A DNA stretch of 64,000 bases from Microbacterium sp. No. 7 (GCF_001314225.1 NZ_CP012697.1:2480001-2544000); one strand, 5' to 3'; shown: positions 16,913 through 25,719, numbered from the stretch's first letter. Translations and numbers: made by a program. Notes: generated by a model not told the origin, from the letters alone.

Positions 16913-17760
16913 TCACCGTCGTCGCCGTCGACTGGCGTGCCGCCGAGGCCCGTCACCGGGAGCGCGCCGACGCGCTCACGGCGGGCCATCGCGCCCGTGC
17001 GGCGCGCGGCGAGCCGCACCCGGTCGAGGACTTCCTGTTCACCTACTACTCGTACAAGCCCGCGGTGCTGCGCCGGTGGCATCCGGGCGAGGGACGGGAG
17101 CTGGCGGATGCCGCGGACGACGCGCGCGCCGCGTGGCGCTGGTACCGGCCGGGCGGCGCACCCCGGTCGCTCGTCGTCGACGGCGCGGCGCTGCGCGCCG
17201 AGAAGGCCGAGCCGATCGCGCAGATCGCGGCGATCCTGCGCGGCACGCAGGCCCGGCCGGCGTCGTTCGGCTGCTTCGGCATGCACGAGTGGGCGATGGT
17301 GTACCGCCAGGGCGAGCACCGGCATCCCGTGCCGCTGCGGCTCGGCCAGGAGGGCACGGATGCCGTGGTCGAGGCGCACGACCTGCGGTGCACGCACTTC
17401 GACGCGTTCCGGTTCTTCACCCCCGCGGCGGCGCCGCGCAACCGGCTCCCCCTCACGCGGGCCGGTCAGGGCGCGCAGGAGCAGCCGGGGTGCCTGCACG
17501 CGGGCATGGACCTGTACAAGTGGGCGATCAAGCTGGGCCCGCTCGTGCCCGGCGAGGTGCTGCTCGACGCGTTCGAGCTGGCCCGCGACATCCGCGAGCT
17601 CGACATGCGCGCGTCGCCCTACGACCTGCGCGCCTGGGGCTACTCCCCGGTGCCCGTCGAGACGGCCGACGGCAAGGCCGAGTACGTGCGCCGGCAGCGC
17701 CGCTTCGCCGACCGCGGTGCCGCGCTGCGCGCGCGGCTGCGCGAGATCGTCGAGGGCTGA
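16909..17760 (+). CDS. Protein of the actinobacterial family annotated as 3-methyladenine DNA glycosylase
   Basis: A 283-residue protein with the conserved blocks HPVEDFLFTYYSYKPAVLRRW, FGCFGMHEWAMVYR and CTHFDAFRFFTP of an actinobacterial family that databases usually label 3-methyladenine DNA glycosylase. I see no helix-hairpin-helix, so the activity is uncertain. Overlap with the SRAP gene (GTGA) supports a role in DNA repair. A strong hairpin follows after about 125 bp. The GTG start is chosen because the frame immediately upstream is the overlapping SRAP coding region. Confidence 0.75.
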   Translation: MITVVAVDWRAAEARHRERADALTAGHRARAARGEPHPVEDFLFTYYSYKPAVLRRWHPGEGRELADAADDARAAWRWYRPGGAPRSLVVDGAALRAEKAEPIAQIAAILRGTQARPASFGCFGMHEWAMVYRQGEHRHPVPLRLGQEGTDAVVEAHDLRCTHFDAFRFFTPAAAPRNRLPLTRAGQGAQEQPGCLHAGMDLYKWAIKLGPLVPGEVLLDAFELARDIRELDMRASPYDLRAWGYSPVPVETADGKAEYVRRQRRFADRGAALRARLREIVEG

Positions 17761-17773
17761 CACGGCGCCGGGC

Positions 17774-17858
17774 GTGCACCGTGCAGGAGATTCTGCGCCC
17801 GCCGGCCTGAGCGCCCGGCGACACGCCCGGGATCGCGAAGACGTCCTGCACGGTGCAC
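17774..17858. repeat. Spaced inverted repeat between glycosylase-like gene and ptsG
   Basis: GTGCACCGTGCAGGA at 17774-17788 recurs as its reverse complement at 17844-17858, with a GC-rich centre that itself contains CGCCGGC/GCCCGGCG arms. The arrangement of inverted arms around a palindromic core resembles the modular repeats at 2205 and 10365, but the unit sequence differs. Confidence 0.7.
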
Positions 17859-17885
17859 GACGCGGGCGCCCAGCGACGGCGGCCG

Positions 17886-17940
17886 GTCTCGCCGGTCGGG
17901 TGCCCGCGACGCGAAGCCGCGGGCACCCGACCGGCGAGAC
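17886..17940. terminator. Bidirectional hairpin terminator
   Basis: A perfect 23-bp inverted repeat (arms begin GTCTCGCCGGTCGGG) with a 9-nt loop lies between the convergent ends of the glycosylase-like gene and the PTS gene, finishing 2 bp from the PTS stop. No T-tract is present, as is common in high-GC actinobacteria. Confidence 0.85.
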
Positions 17941-17942
17941 GC

Positions 17943-19946
17943 TCAGTCGAAGACGACCGTGGCGGACTCGTCGTTCAGCACGATGACGGGCGTGACGGCC
18001 GACAGGCCGGCGGCGCGGATCGCGGCGGCGTCGAAGCGCAGCAGCGGCGTGCCGGCGGCCACCTCGTCCCCCGCCGCGACGAGCGTCTCGAAGCCGGTGC
18101 CCTTGAGCCCGACGGTGTCGATGCCCACGTGGATCAGCAGCTCGGTGCCGTCGTCGAGCCGGAGGCCGATCGCGTGGGCCGTCGGGAACACGGATGCCAC
18201 GGTGCCGTCGGCCGGTGCGACGACGGTGTCGCCGCTCGGATCGATCGCGACGCCCGGTCCCATCGTGCCGCTCGCGAACATCGGGTCGGGCACGTCGGCG
18301 AGCGCCACGACGGCGCCCTCGACGGGCTGGCGCAGCCGCACCGTGCGCCCGGACGCCGCCTGCTCCGCCCGTTCCCTCTCCTCGAGCGCGGCGCCCGCCG
18401 CGATCAGCGCCCCGCCGACGCCCGGGGCGACCATGCCCGCGACCGCGCCCGTCGTCGCCGCCCCGGCGCCGGGGAAGGCCTCGATCCGCTCGGGCGCGAC
18501 GCGGCCCGCGATGACGTCCTCCATGGCGTCCTTCACGAACTGCACGTTGAGCCCGTAGACCACCTGCACCGACTTGCCGCCGGCCTTCATCGTGCCGGCC
18601 GCTCCGGCGCGCTTCAGGGCGGCCTCGTCGATCTTCGACGGGTCGTCGATCTCCATGCGCAGGCGGGTGGCGCAGTTGTCGAGGTCGAGGATGTTCGCCT
18701 TGCCGCCGAGGGCGTCGATGAACGCCGCGGCGGTCACGTGGTAGTCGCTGCCCGAGGAGGCTCCTCCGGCGTCCGCCCCGTCGTCGTCCTCGCGGCCGGG
18801 GGTCTTGAGGTTCCACCTCTTGATCACGAACCGGAACGTGAAGAAGTAGATGAAGAACCACGCCACGCCCATGATCGGGATCATCCACGGGTTCTGCGCG
18901 AGCGGGTTGACCCAGCCGAGCACGAGGTCGATGAAGCCGCCCGAGAAGCCGAAGCCCATGCGGGTCGGCAGGATCGCGCTGATCGTGAGCGAGATGCCCA
19001 TGAAGACCGCGTGGATCAGGTAGAGCCACGGCGCGACGAACATGAACGCGAACTCCAGCGGCTCGGTGACGCCGACGAAGAACGAGGCGACGGCGGCCGA
19101 CAGCATGATGCCGTAGGTGACCTTCTTGCGCGTCGTCTTGGCGGTCATGTACATCGCGAGCGCCGCGCCGGGCAGGCCGAACATCATGACGGGGAAGAAG
19201 CCGGTCATGTACTGCCCCGTGACGCCGAAGACGCCCGCACCCGCGGAGCCCTGCTGGAAGTTGACGAGGTCGTTGATGCCGGCGACGTCGAACCAGAACA
19301 CCGAGTTGAGCGCATGGTGCAGGCCGACCGGGATGAGCAGGCGGTTGAAGAACCCGTAGAGGCCGGCGCCGACGGGGCCGAGCGTGACCATCCATTCGCC
19401 GAACGCCACGAGGCCGCTGTAGAGCACGGGCCACACGAACAGCAGCACGAGCGCGGCGACCAGCGAGGCGCCGGCGGTCACGATGGCCACGGAGCGCTTG
19501 CCCGAGAAGAACGACAGCGCGTCGGGCAGCTTGGTGTCCTTGAAGCGGTTGTAGCACCACGCGCCGATGAGGCCGGCGATGATGCCGACGAAGACGTTGT
19601 TGACCTTGCCGAACGCGGGGTTGACCTCGGAGATGTCGTCGATGCCGAACAGCACCTGCACCGTCGCGGGCGACAGCAGCGTCGTCATCGTGAGCCACGA
19701 CACGAGTCCGGCGAGCGCCGACGTGCCGTCGGTCTTGTTCGCCATGCCGATCGAGATGCCGATCGCGAACAGCAGCGGCATGTTGTCGAGCAGCGCCCCG
19801 CCGGCCGCGCCGAGGAAGGCCGACGCGACGTTCGGGCCGCCGGCGGCCGAACTGATCCAGTAGCTGATGCCGGACAGGATCGCTGCGACCGGCAGCACCG
19901 CGACGGGCAGCATGATCGATCTGCCCAGTCTCTGGAAGAACTTCAT
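17943..19946 (-). CDS. PTS glucose/N-acetylglucosamine permease, EIICBA fusion
   Basis: A 667-residue phosphotransferase permease with domains in the order EIIC-EIIB-EIIA. EIIC (about 1-385) has many hydrophobic helices and the substrate-site motif SFFVGVTEPLEFAF. EIIB (about 405-480) has the phosphorylated Cys in DNCATRLRME (about 425). EIIA (about 535-667) has the active His in LLIHVGIDTV (about 606). It imports and phosphorylates glucose or GlcNAc at the membrane, fed by HPr/EI. I use the ATG at 19946 with a GGAG site, four codons inside the longest frame. Glucose versus GlcNAc specificity cannot be decided. Confidence 0.92.
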   Translation of the reverse strand: MKFFQRLGRSIMLPVAVLPVAAILSGISYWISSAAGGPNVASAFLGAAGGALLDNMPLLFAIGISIGMANKTDGTSALAGLVSWLTMTTLLSPATVQVLFGIDDISEVNPAFGKVNNVFVGIIAGLIGAWCYNRFKDTKLPDALSFFSGKRSVAIVTAGASLVAALVLLFVWPVLYSGLVAFGEWMVTLGPVGAGLYGFFNRLLIPVGLHHALNSVFWFDVAGINDLVNFQQGSAGAGVFGVTGQYMTGFFPVMMFGLPGAALAMYMTAKTTRKKVTYGIMLSAAVASFFVGVTEPLEFAFMFVAPWLYLIHAVFMGISLTISAILPTRMGFGFSGGFIDLVLGWVNPLAQNPWMIPIMGVAWFFIYFFTFRFVIKRWNLKTPGREDDDGADAGGASSGSDYHVTAAAFIDALGGKANILDLDNCATRLRMEIDDPSKIDEAALKRAGAAGTMKAGGKSVQVVYGLNVQFVKDAMEDVIAGRVAPERIEAFPGAGAATTGAVAGMVAPGVGGALIAAGAALEERERAEQAASGRTVRLRQPVEGAVVALADVPDPMFASGTMGPGVAIDPSGDTVVAPADGTVASVFPTAHAIGLRLDDGTELLIHVGIDTVGLKGTGFETLVAAGDEVAAGTPLLRFDAAAIRAAGLSAVTPVIVLNDESATVVFD

Positions 19947-20026
19947 GGGATTCTCCACTCTTCGTCGGGCTCCTCTTCGAGCCCGCTGGTGCTCCGCATC
20001 CTATGAGCCGCGCGCTGCCCGGGCAA

Positions 20027-21130
20027 TCATCGGGATGCCGTGGACCCCGGCCGCGGGGCCGCGGGCAGCGTCACGGTCGCCCGCAGCCCGCCCTCGGGGA
20101 GCGCCGCCAGATCGAGCGTGCCGTCGTGCGCGCGCACGATGCTCTTCGCGATCGCGAGCCCCAGTCCGACGCCGGCGTGGTCGCCGCGGATCCGCTCGGA
20201 GCCGCGCTGGAACGGCTCGGTCAGCGTCGCGACGAGCCGGGGGCTCAGCACCTCGCCGGTGTTGCGGACCGTGAGCGTCGCGCGCTCGCGGCCCGGGTGC
20301 GTCGTCACCTGCACGGTGCCGCCCGCCGAGACGTTGTGCACGATGCCGTTGTGTACGAGGTTCGCGGCGAGCTGCTGCAGCAGCGCGGGCGAGCCGAGCG
20401 CGACGGCGACCTCGCCCGACACCTCGATGGTCACGCCGCGTCGCTCCGCGAGCGGGAGCAGCGTCTCGGCGGCCTCCTCGGCGACCAGCGAGAGGTCCAC
20501 CCGCTCGCGGTCGAAGCCGCGGCGGTCGGCCCGGCTCAGCAGCAGCAGCGCCTCGGTGAGCTCGATCGCGCGCGCGTTGACGAGGGCGAGCCTGCGCAGC
20601 AGCTCGGCGTCGCCGCGGTCGGGGTCCTGCAGGGCGACGTCGAGCAGCGTCTGCGTCACCGCGAGCGGCGTGCGCAGCTCGTGCGACGCGTTCGCGGCGA
20701 AGCGCCGCTGCTCGTCGACGTGCGCCTCGATCTGCGCCAGCATCGCGTCGAAGCCGTCGGCGAGCTCGCGGAACTCGTCGTGCGGCCCGGGCAGCGCGAT
20801 GCGGTGCGACAGCGCGCCGTCCGCGGCCGCGCGCGTCGCGGCGGTGATCCGTCGCAGCGGCGCGAGCATGCGGCCCGCGAGCAGCCAGCCGCCCAGCAGT
20901 CCCAGGGCGAGGAGGAGGACGAGCGCCCATGCCGCCGCGGGCGCGAACGCGCGGATCAGGTCGTCGCGCCCGGGAAAGAACGGCCCGTCGGTCTCGGCCG
21001 CGTGGGGCGGCACGTAGCGCAGCAGGAAGACCCACACGACGGCGAGCAGCAGCGCGCCGGTGACGAGGACGACGGCCGCGTAGCTGAGGGCGAGCTTGAG
21101 CCGCGCGCTCAGGCCGGGCGCCCTATCCAC
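20027..21130 (-). CDS. Sensor histidine kinase
   Basis: A 367-residue membrane kinase with two transmembrane segments (about 11-37 and 65-87) flanking a short extracytoplasmic loop, a HAMP linker (RMLAPLRRITAATRAA), a HisKA domain with the phospho-His in ASHELRTPLAV (about residue 150), and a HATPase domain with N-box NLVHNGIVHN and G-box motifs DHAGVGLGLAIAK. No response regulator is adjacent on either side, which is unusual for this class. The divergent neighbour is an M15 D,D-peptidase, so cell-wall sensing is a reasonable guess. Confidence 0.9.
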   Translation of the reverse strand: MDRAPGLSARLKLALSYAAVVLVTGALLLAVVWVFLLRYVPPHAAETDGPFFPGRDDLIRAFAPAAAWALVLLLALGLLGGWLLAGRMLAPLRRITAATRAAADGALSHRIALPGPHDEFRELADGFDAMLAQIEAHVDEQRRFAANASHELRTPLAVTQTLLDVALQDPDRGDAELLRRLALVNARAIELTEALLLLSRADRRGFDRERVDLSLVAEEAAETLLPLAERRGVTIEVSGEVAVALGSPALLQQLAANLVHNGIVHNVSAGGTVQVTTHPGRERATLTVRNTGEVLSPRLVATLTEPFQRGSERIRGDHAGVGLGLAIAKSIVRAHDGTLDLAALPEGGLRATVTLPAAPRPGSTASR

Positions 21131-21239
21131 CGTCCCCGCCCGCGTCCCGCATCCTCACATCGTACGAACCGCGGCGTATCGCGCGCATATCGGATTCCGC
21201 ATACGGGCCGGCAACGCGGCATCAGGTTGCGTGGACGCC

Positions 21240-21827
21240 ATGATCCACACCGAGTCGTCGCCCGTCCGCGGCCGCCCGCGCGGCGCCGCCGCGCCGATCG
21301 CCCTCGTCCTCGCCGGCCTGGCCGCGCTGACGATCGGCGCCTCCGCGTTCCTCCTCGTGCCGACGTCGCCGGCGTCGGCGCGCGCGGTCGGCACCGCCGA
21401 CGGGGTCGTCCCCGAGGGGGTGACGGCGTTCGACGACGCGTACCCGGCGATCTCGAAGCTCGACCCGGCGCTCCTCGCCGCGCTGCGGCAGGCCGCGGAC
21501 GACGCCGCGGACGAGGGCGTCGTGCTCGAGGTCAACAGCGGCTGGCGTTCCGTCGCCTATCAGGAGAGGCTCCTGCGCGAGGCGGTCGCGGAGCACGGAT
21601 CGGCGGACGAGGCCGCGCGCTGGGTCGCCGAGCCGAGCGCGTCGTCGCACGTCTCGGGCGCCGCCGTCGACATCGGCCCGGCCGAGGCGAGCTCCTGGCT
21701 GATCGCGTACGGCGCGCGGTACGGCCTCTGCCAGATCTACGCCAACGAGCCGTGGCACTTCGAGCTCCGCCCCGACGCCATCGAGGCCGGCTGCCCGGAG
21801 ATGTACGCCGACGCGACCGAACGGTAG
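21240..21827 (+). CDS. M15-family D-Ala-D-Ala carboxypeptidase (VanY-like)
   Basis: A 195-residue secreted or anchored protein: N-terminal hydrophobic segment (about residues 18-38), then the M15 metallopeptidase domain with NSGWRSVAYQ, the zinc motif SSHVSGAAVDIG (SxHxxGxAxD) and the second zinc ligand region NEPWHFEL. It would trim D-Ala from peptidoglycan stem peptides outside the membrane. The ATG at 21240 is preferred; a GTG three codons earlier is possible. It is transcribed divergently from the histidine kinase gene, with about 110 bp between starts. Confidence 0.9.
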   Translation: MIHTESSPVRGRPRGAAAPIALVLAGLAALTIGASAFLLVPTSPASARAVGTADGVVPEGVTAFDDAYPAISKLDPALLAALRQAADDAADEGVVLEVNSGWRSVAYQERLLREAVAEHGSADEAARWVAEPSASSHVSGAAVDIGPAEASSWLIAYGARYGLCQIYANEPWHFELRPDAIEAGCPEMYADATER

Positions 21828-21854
21828 CCGGGTGCGCCGAGCGGCCGCGGTCCC

Positions 21855-23249
21855 TCACCGCCACTCCGCCTCGTGACGACCGAGCGGTCCGGCCTCGTGC
21901 GCCCACGCCTGCGGCGCGCCGTCGATGCGGGCCGCGGGCCCCGTCGCGAGGGCAGGCCCCCATGCGGTCATCCGCTCGACGAGCGGCACGTCGTCGAGCG
22001 ATCGCGGGTCGGCCGGCTCGTCGGAGACGGGGAGCGAGAACAGCAGATTCGCGGTGCCGACGAGCGAGGCGCGGATCGTGGCGACCCTGCGTTCGGCGAG
22101 GCGCACGGCGAGGGCCCGCGCGATGGCGGCGCCCAGCAGCCACCCGGTGGCGTGGTCGAGGGCCTGGACGGGCAGGGCGCCGGGCGCGGATCCCGGAGCG
22201 GTCTCGCCCGCGGAGATGCCGCAGCTCAGCTGCACGAGGCTGTCGAAGCCGCGGCGCTCGCGCCACGGCCCCGACCATCCGTACGCGTTGAGACGCGCGA
22301 CGACGAGATCCGGGTTCAGGGCGCGGAGCCGCTCGTCGGAGTAGCCCCGCCGTTCGAGCGCGCCGGCACGGAGCCCGCAGACGAGCACGTCGGCCCCGGC
22401 GATGAGGGCGTCGAGGCGCGCACGCCCCGCGGCGGTCGCGAGGTCGAGGGCCGCGGTGCGCTTGCCGAGGGTCGTCTCGGGCAGGAGCGGCGGCACCTCC
22501 GCGAAGCCCGGCGGGTCGACGCGGAGCACGTCGGCGCCGTACCCGGCGAGGAACCGCGTGCAGACCGGCCCCGCGATGACCCGGGTGAGGTCGAGGACGC
22601 GCACGCCCGCGAAGGGCAGCTCCGGCCGAGGCGCCCACGAGGCGACGCGTGCGCCGGGCGTCCAGGCCGTCGCGACCGCCGGCGCCGCGGCGGTCGCCGC
22701 CCCGGCCTCGGTCGCGAGCCACTGCTCGCGCGTGCGCAGCGCCGCGGCGGCTCCCCCGGCGGCGACGACCGCCTGCTCGAGCCGCTCCGCGGCGAGCGCC
22801 GACACCCGCTCCTCGACGGTCGCGCGATCGCGCGCGCCGAGCACGCGCTCGACCGCGGCGCGGTGCGACGGATAGTTGGTGTGCAGCCGGATCCAGCCGT
22901 CCGCCGCGCGGTAGTTGCCGGCGATCGGGTCCCAGAGCGGCGGCCGCTCCCATCCGACGGGCGTGAAGCGCCCCTCGGCGGCGAACGCCGCCGAGGCCTC
23001 CCGGCTGTCGACGCGCACGCCCGGGACGTCGCGGGCGCCGTGCCGCAGCGCGAGGAGCTGGGCGGCGGCGAGCGTCGCACAGGCCACCGCGCCGATGGCG
23101 AGACCGGTCACGTCGAACCCGGCCGGCAGCGTCACGCGGGGTCCGTCGAGCACGACGTCGCCGGGCAGCAGGCCACCGGGCGGCAGGGGGATGCCGTCAT
23201 CGATCGCGCCCCACAGACGCCGGACCAGGGAGAGGGGGATGCTGCTCAT
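21855..23249 (-). CDS. CaiB/BaiF-type (class III) CoA transferase
   Basis: A 464-residue CoA-transferase family protein. The second half opens with the family hallmark VRVLDLTRVIAGPVCTRFLAGYGADVLRVDPP and continues with GKRTAALDLATAAGR and LVVARLNAYGWSGPW. The N-terminal part resembles a diverged extra half-domain. Class III transferases move CoA between carboxylic acids. The ATG at 23249 (beginning MSSIPLSLV) is chosen over an upstream in-frame ATG that lies in the divergent promoter region. The divergent partner is an HTH-citrate synthase fusion, so a linked acyl-CoA function or regulation is possible. Confidence 0.88.
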   Translation of the reverse strand: MSSIPLSLVRRLWGAIDDGIPLPPGGLLPGDVVLDGPRVTLPAGFDVTGLAIGAVACATLAAAQLLALRHGARDVPGVRVDSREASAAFAAEGRFTPVGWERPPLWDPIAGNYRAADGWIRLHTNYPSHRAAVERVLGARDRATVEERVSALAAERLEQAVVAAGGAAAALRTREQWLATEAGAATAAAPAVATAWTPGARVASWAPRPELPFAGVRVLDLTRVIAGPVCTRFLAGYGADVLRVDPPGFAEVPPLLPETTLGKRTAALDLATAAGRARLDALIAGADVLVCGLRAGALERRGYSDERLRALNPDLVVARLNAYGWSGPWRERRGFDSLVQLSCGISAGETAPGSAPGALPVQALDHATGWLLGAAIARALAVRLAERRVATIRASLVGTANLLFSLPVSDEPADPRSLDDVPLVERMTAWGPALATGPAARIDGAPQAWAHEAGPLGRHEAEWR

Positions 23250-23322
23250 ACCGGAATGCTCCGCGTTCGGGGAACGCCGATCAAGATTGATCTTCGTCAA
23301 TGGTGTTGACTACCGTGTCCAC

Positions 23323-24537
23323 ATGGGCGACCTCATCGGCGCGCGCGAGGCGGCCTCGCGGCTCCGCATCAGCGTGAGCAGCCTCTATGCCTACGTGAGC
23401 CGCGGAGCGCTGCGCCGCATCCCGGGTCCCGACGGCCGGAGCAGCCTCTACGACGCGGACGAGGTCGAGGCGCTCGCCACGCGCTCGCGCCCGCGCACCA
23501 AGAGGCGGGCGCCCGCCAGCATCGACCTGCTCGTCGCGACGCGCGTCAGCACGGTCGCCGACGGCGTCGTGCGCTACCGCGGCATCGGGCTCACGGACCT
23601 CGTCGAGGGGCGGCACTCCTTCGAGGCCGTCGCGGAGCTGCTCTGGGAGGCGACGCCGACCGAGCGGGATGCCGGCTGGGCGCCGGCATCCGCGTTCCGC
23701 GGCGTCGCCGAGGCCCACGGCGACGCGATCTCGATCGTCCCGCACCTGATGGATGCGGTCGTGCGCACGCGGCCGGATGCCAGGCCGGAGTCGTCCGCTC
23801 GCCCGCTGTCGGTCGACTGGAGCGCGGCGGGCCGCGCGGCGATCGGCGCGATGCTGACGGTCGGGACGGCGGCGACCGCCGCCGGACCTCCCGGCTCCCC
23901 TGGCTCCCCCGGCCGCACGACGGTCGCGGCGCGCTACGGCGTCGCGACCGCGCTGTGGCGACGGTGGTCGCCCCTCGTCCCCACGCCGAGCCGCGTGCGC
24001 GCGCTGAACACCGCCCTCGTGCTGCTCGCGGAGCACGAGCTCGCCCTCTCGACGATCGCGGTCCGCGTCGCGGCCTCGGCACGCGCGCGGCCGGAGCTGT
24101 GCGTGGCCGCGGGCCTGGCGACGCTCGGCGGCGACCTGCACGGCCGCGCGAGCGTCACGCTGCACGAGCGCCTGCGGGCGCCCGGCCTCGCGCCCCGGGA
24201 CGATCCGCCGCGCGCCGACGACGGCATGCGGGCCGGCTTCGGGCACGTCATCCATCGCACCGATCCGCGCACGTCGATGCTGCTCGACGCCGTATGGCCC
24301 CTCGCCACCGCGGCCGACCGGCGGCGCATCGCGGCGCTCGCGCGGGAGGAGGTCGCGGCGGCGAACGTCGACCTCGCCCTCGCGGCCCTCGCCTTCGTCG
24401 CGCGGATGCCGCCCGGCGCGACCCTCGCGATCTTCGCGGTCGCGCGCACCGCGGGCTGGATCGCGCACGCCCGGGAGGAGTACGGCGAGCGGCCGCTCCG
24501 GTTCCGCGGCCACGCGACCCCGGCCTCGGGGCGCTGA
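23323..24537 (+). CDS. Citrate synthase-family protein with N-terminal helix-turn-helix
   Basis: A 404-residue protein. Residues 1-50 (IGAREAASRLRISVSSLYAYVSRGAL) form a MerR/excisionase-like HTH. Residues about 65-400 are a citrate synthase fold, with RYRGIGLTDLVEG, catalytic-type His in AEHEL (about 238) and DLHGRAS (about 273), FGHVIHRTDPR and Asp in VDLAL (about 350). Such fusions may sense acyl-CoA or a keto acid and regulate transcription, or be enzymes. The promoter region contains TTGAC and GATC-rich short repeats (23278-23310) that could be an autoregulatory operator. It is divergent from the CoA transferase gene. Confidence 0.85.
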   Translation: MGDLIGAREAASRLRISVSSLYAYVSRGALRRIPGPDGRSSLYDADEVEALATRSRPRTKRRAPASIDLLVATRVSTVADGVVRYRGIGLTDLVEGRHSFEAVAELLWEATPTERDAGWAPASAFRGVAEAHGDAISIVPHLMDAVVRTRPDARPESSARPLSVDWSAAGRAAIGAMLTVGTAATAAGPPGSPGSPGRTTVAARYGVATALWRRWSPLVPTPSRVRALNTALVLLAEHELALSTIAVRVAASARARPELCVAAGLATLGGDLHGRASVTLHERLRAPGLAPRDDPPRADDGMRAGFGHVIHRTDPRTSMLLDAVWPLATAADRRRIAALAREEVAAANVDLALAALAFVARMPPGATLAIFAVARTAGWIAHAREEYGERPLRFRGHATPASGR

Positions 24538-24649
24538 ACGCGCACGGCGCACGCCCGGGGGGCTTTCCGAGAGGGTCCGCATCTGGAAGGGTCGGGACTG
24601 TCCGTGCGCGACGCGATGCGGCGCGCACTCCGCCTGAATCGAGGATCCG

Positions 24650-24973
24650 ATGGGGAAGTTCATCTATGCCGGTTCGACGAAGGTCGACGTGGAGGACCGC
24701 GCGCTCGCGCACCTGCAGGCCGTGATCGGCGCCAAGCTGCGGCGCGGCGAGTCGTTCTACTTCACCTGGCGCGAGGACGTCAGCGTCGGCGGCGGCCGCA
24801 CGAGCGTGTGGCTGCACCAGGCCGTGCCGCTCGTGTACAAGTTCCACGGGAGCCGTCGCCCGTCGCTGAACCCGGCGTGGCTCGACGCGCTGACCCATAC
24901 GGCGAACTCGTCCGGCGGGCTGCACGTGGTGCCGGAGCCCGCCGAGACCGCGTCGACGCCCGTCGAGGCGTGA
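24650..24973 (+). CDS. DUF7882-type small protein, paralogue 1
   Basis: A 107-residue protein beginning MGKFIYAGSTKVDVEDRALAH, with KLRRGESFYFTW, SVWLHQAVPLVYKF and LDALTHTANSSGGL. This is a compact family common in Microbacteriaceae, often mislabelled as ATP-dependent DNA ligase and now, as I recall, DUF7882. The function is unknown; no catalytic motif, signal peptide or membrane segment is seen. A second paralogue begins 2 bp after the stop, so they form a translationally close pair. A GAGGATCC sequence precedes the ATG. Confidence 0.8.
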   Translation: MGKFIYAGSTKVDVEDRALAHLQAVIGAKLRRGESFYFTWREDVSVGGGRTSVWLHQAVPLVYKFHGSRRPSLNPAWLDALTHTANSSGGLHVVPEPAETASTPVEA

Positions 24974-24974
24974 C

Positions 24975-25313
24975 GTGGGCGTGCTCTTCTACGGCGGGCC
25001 GCACGGCGCGATCGAGATCGACGATCGCGCGCTCGCGCACCTCAAGCTCGTCGTGACGACCAAGCTGCGGCGTGGCGAGAGCTTCACGCTCTCGTGGGTC
25101 CATCCCGACGGCCAGTCCGGCGGGCGCAGCACGATCTGGCTGCATCCGTCGATCCCGCTGCGGTTCCTGTTCGACGATCCCGAGCCCACGCAGATCAACA
25201 CGGAATGGCTCGAGCAGCTCGCCAGCTCCGCGCACTCGACGGGCGGCATCCAGCTGGTCGCCGAGCACTTCGAGACGACGCCCGACGCCGAGACGGAGTG
25301 GCCCGCCCCCTGA
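24975..25313 (+). CDS. DUF7882-type small protein, paralogue 2
   Basis: A 112-residue paralogue of the preceding protein: MGVLFYGGPHGAIEIDDRAL, KLRRGESFTLSW, STIWLHPSIPLRFLF and LEQLASSAHSTGGI align along the whole length. It starts with GTG almost directly after the first gene. A third, truncated relative survives at 50209-50341 beside an IS element. Tandem duplication suggests dosage or heteromer formation, but the role is unknown. Confidence 0.8.
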   Translation: MGVLFYGGPHGAIEIDDRALAHLKLVVTTKLRRGESFTLSWVHPDGQSGGRSTIWLHPSIPLRFLFDDPEPTQINTEWLEQLASSAHSTGGIQLVAEHFETTPDAETEWPAP

Positions 25314-25405
25314 GGTCGCCCGATCGCGGGACGACGCGAGATCGCGCGGCACGACCTGCCGGGGCGGACAGGATGCCGGAGCCGGAAGAGAGGAAGGAGA
25401 GACGG

Positions 25406-25663
25406 ATGCCACGTTCGAGCATCAAGGACGAGGAGCTGTACGAGCGCCTCCGGGAGTCGGGGGCGTCGGAGGAGAAGGCCGCGCGCATCGCGAACGCAGC
25501 CGCGCGCGACGGCCGCTCGGCCGTCGGCCGTCGCGGCGGCGAGGCGCCCGCGTACGAGGAGTGGACCGTCGACGCGCTGCGCGCGCGGGCCCGCGAGCTC
25601 GGGCGCTCGGGGTACTCGAGGCTCCGCAAGAGCGAGCTGATCGAGCTGCTGCGCAACGGGTGA
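25406..25663 (+). CDS. Rho N-terminal (SAP-like) domain small protein
   Basis: An 85-residue, highly charged protein with a good GGAAGGAGAG ribosome-binding site. The N-terminal half has a helical DEELYERLRESGASEEKAARIANA pattern. The C-terminal half (about residues 52-85, WTVDALRARARELGRSGYSRL then RKSELIELL) is a Rho_N/SAP-type nucleic-acid-binding helix pair. Such proteins are common in actinobacteria and are likely to be DNA- or RNA-associated, perhaps stress-linked like the neighbouring genes. It lies within 100 bp of the DUF7882 pair on the same strand. Confidence 0.8.
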   Translation: MPRSSIKDEELYERLRESGASEEKAARIANAAARDGRSAVGRRGGEAPAYEEWTVDALRARARELGRSGYSRLRKSELIELLRNG

Positions 25664-25719
25664 GCGCCGCCGGGGCCTGACGAGGCCGCCGGCGGGGCGG
25701 GGGCGGGCGCTCGGTGCGC

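Noticed and set aside
16843..19698. A 951-codon minus-strand frame across SRAP, glycosylase and PTS genes
   Set aside because: It reads an alternative frame of the PTS gene and the antisense of two other solid genes; no domain is seen.
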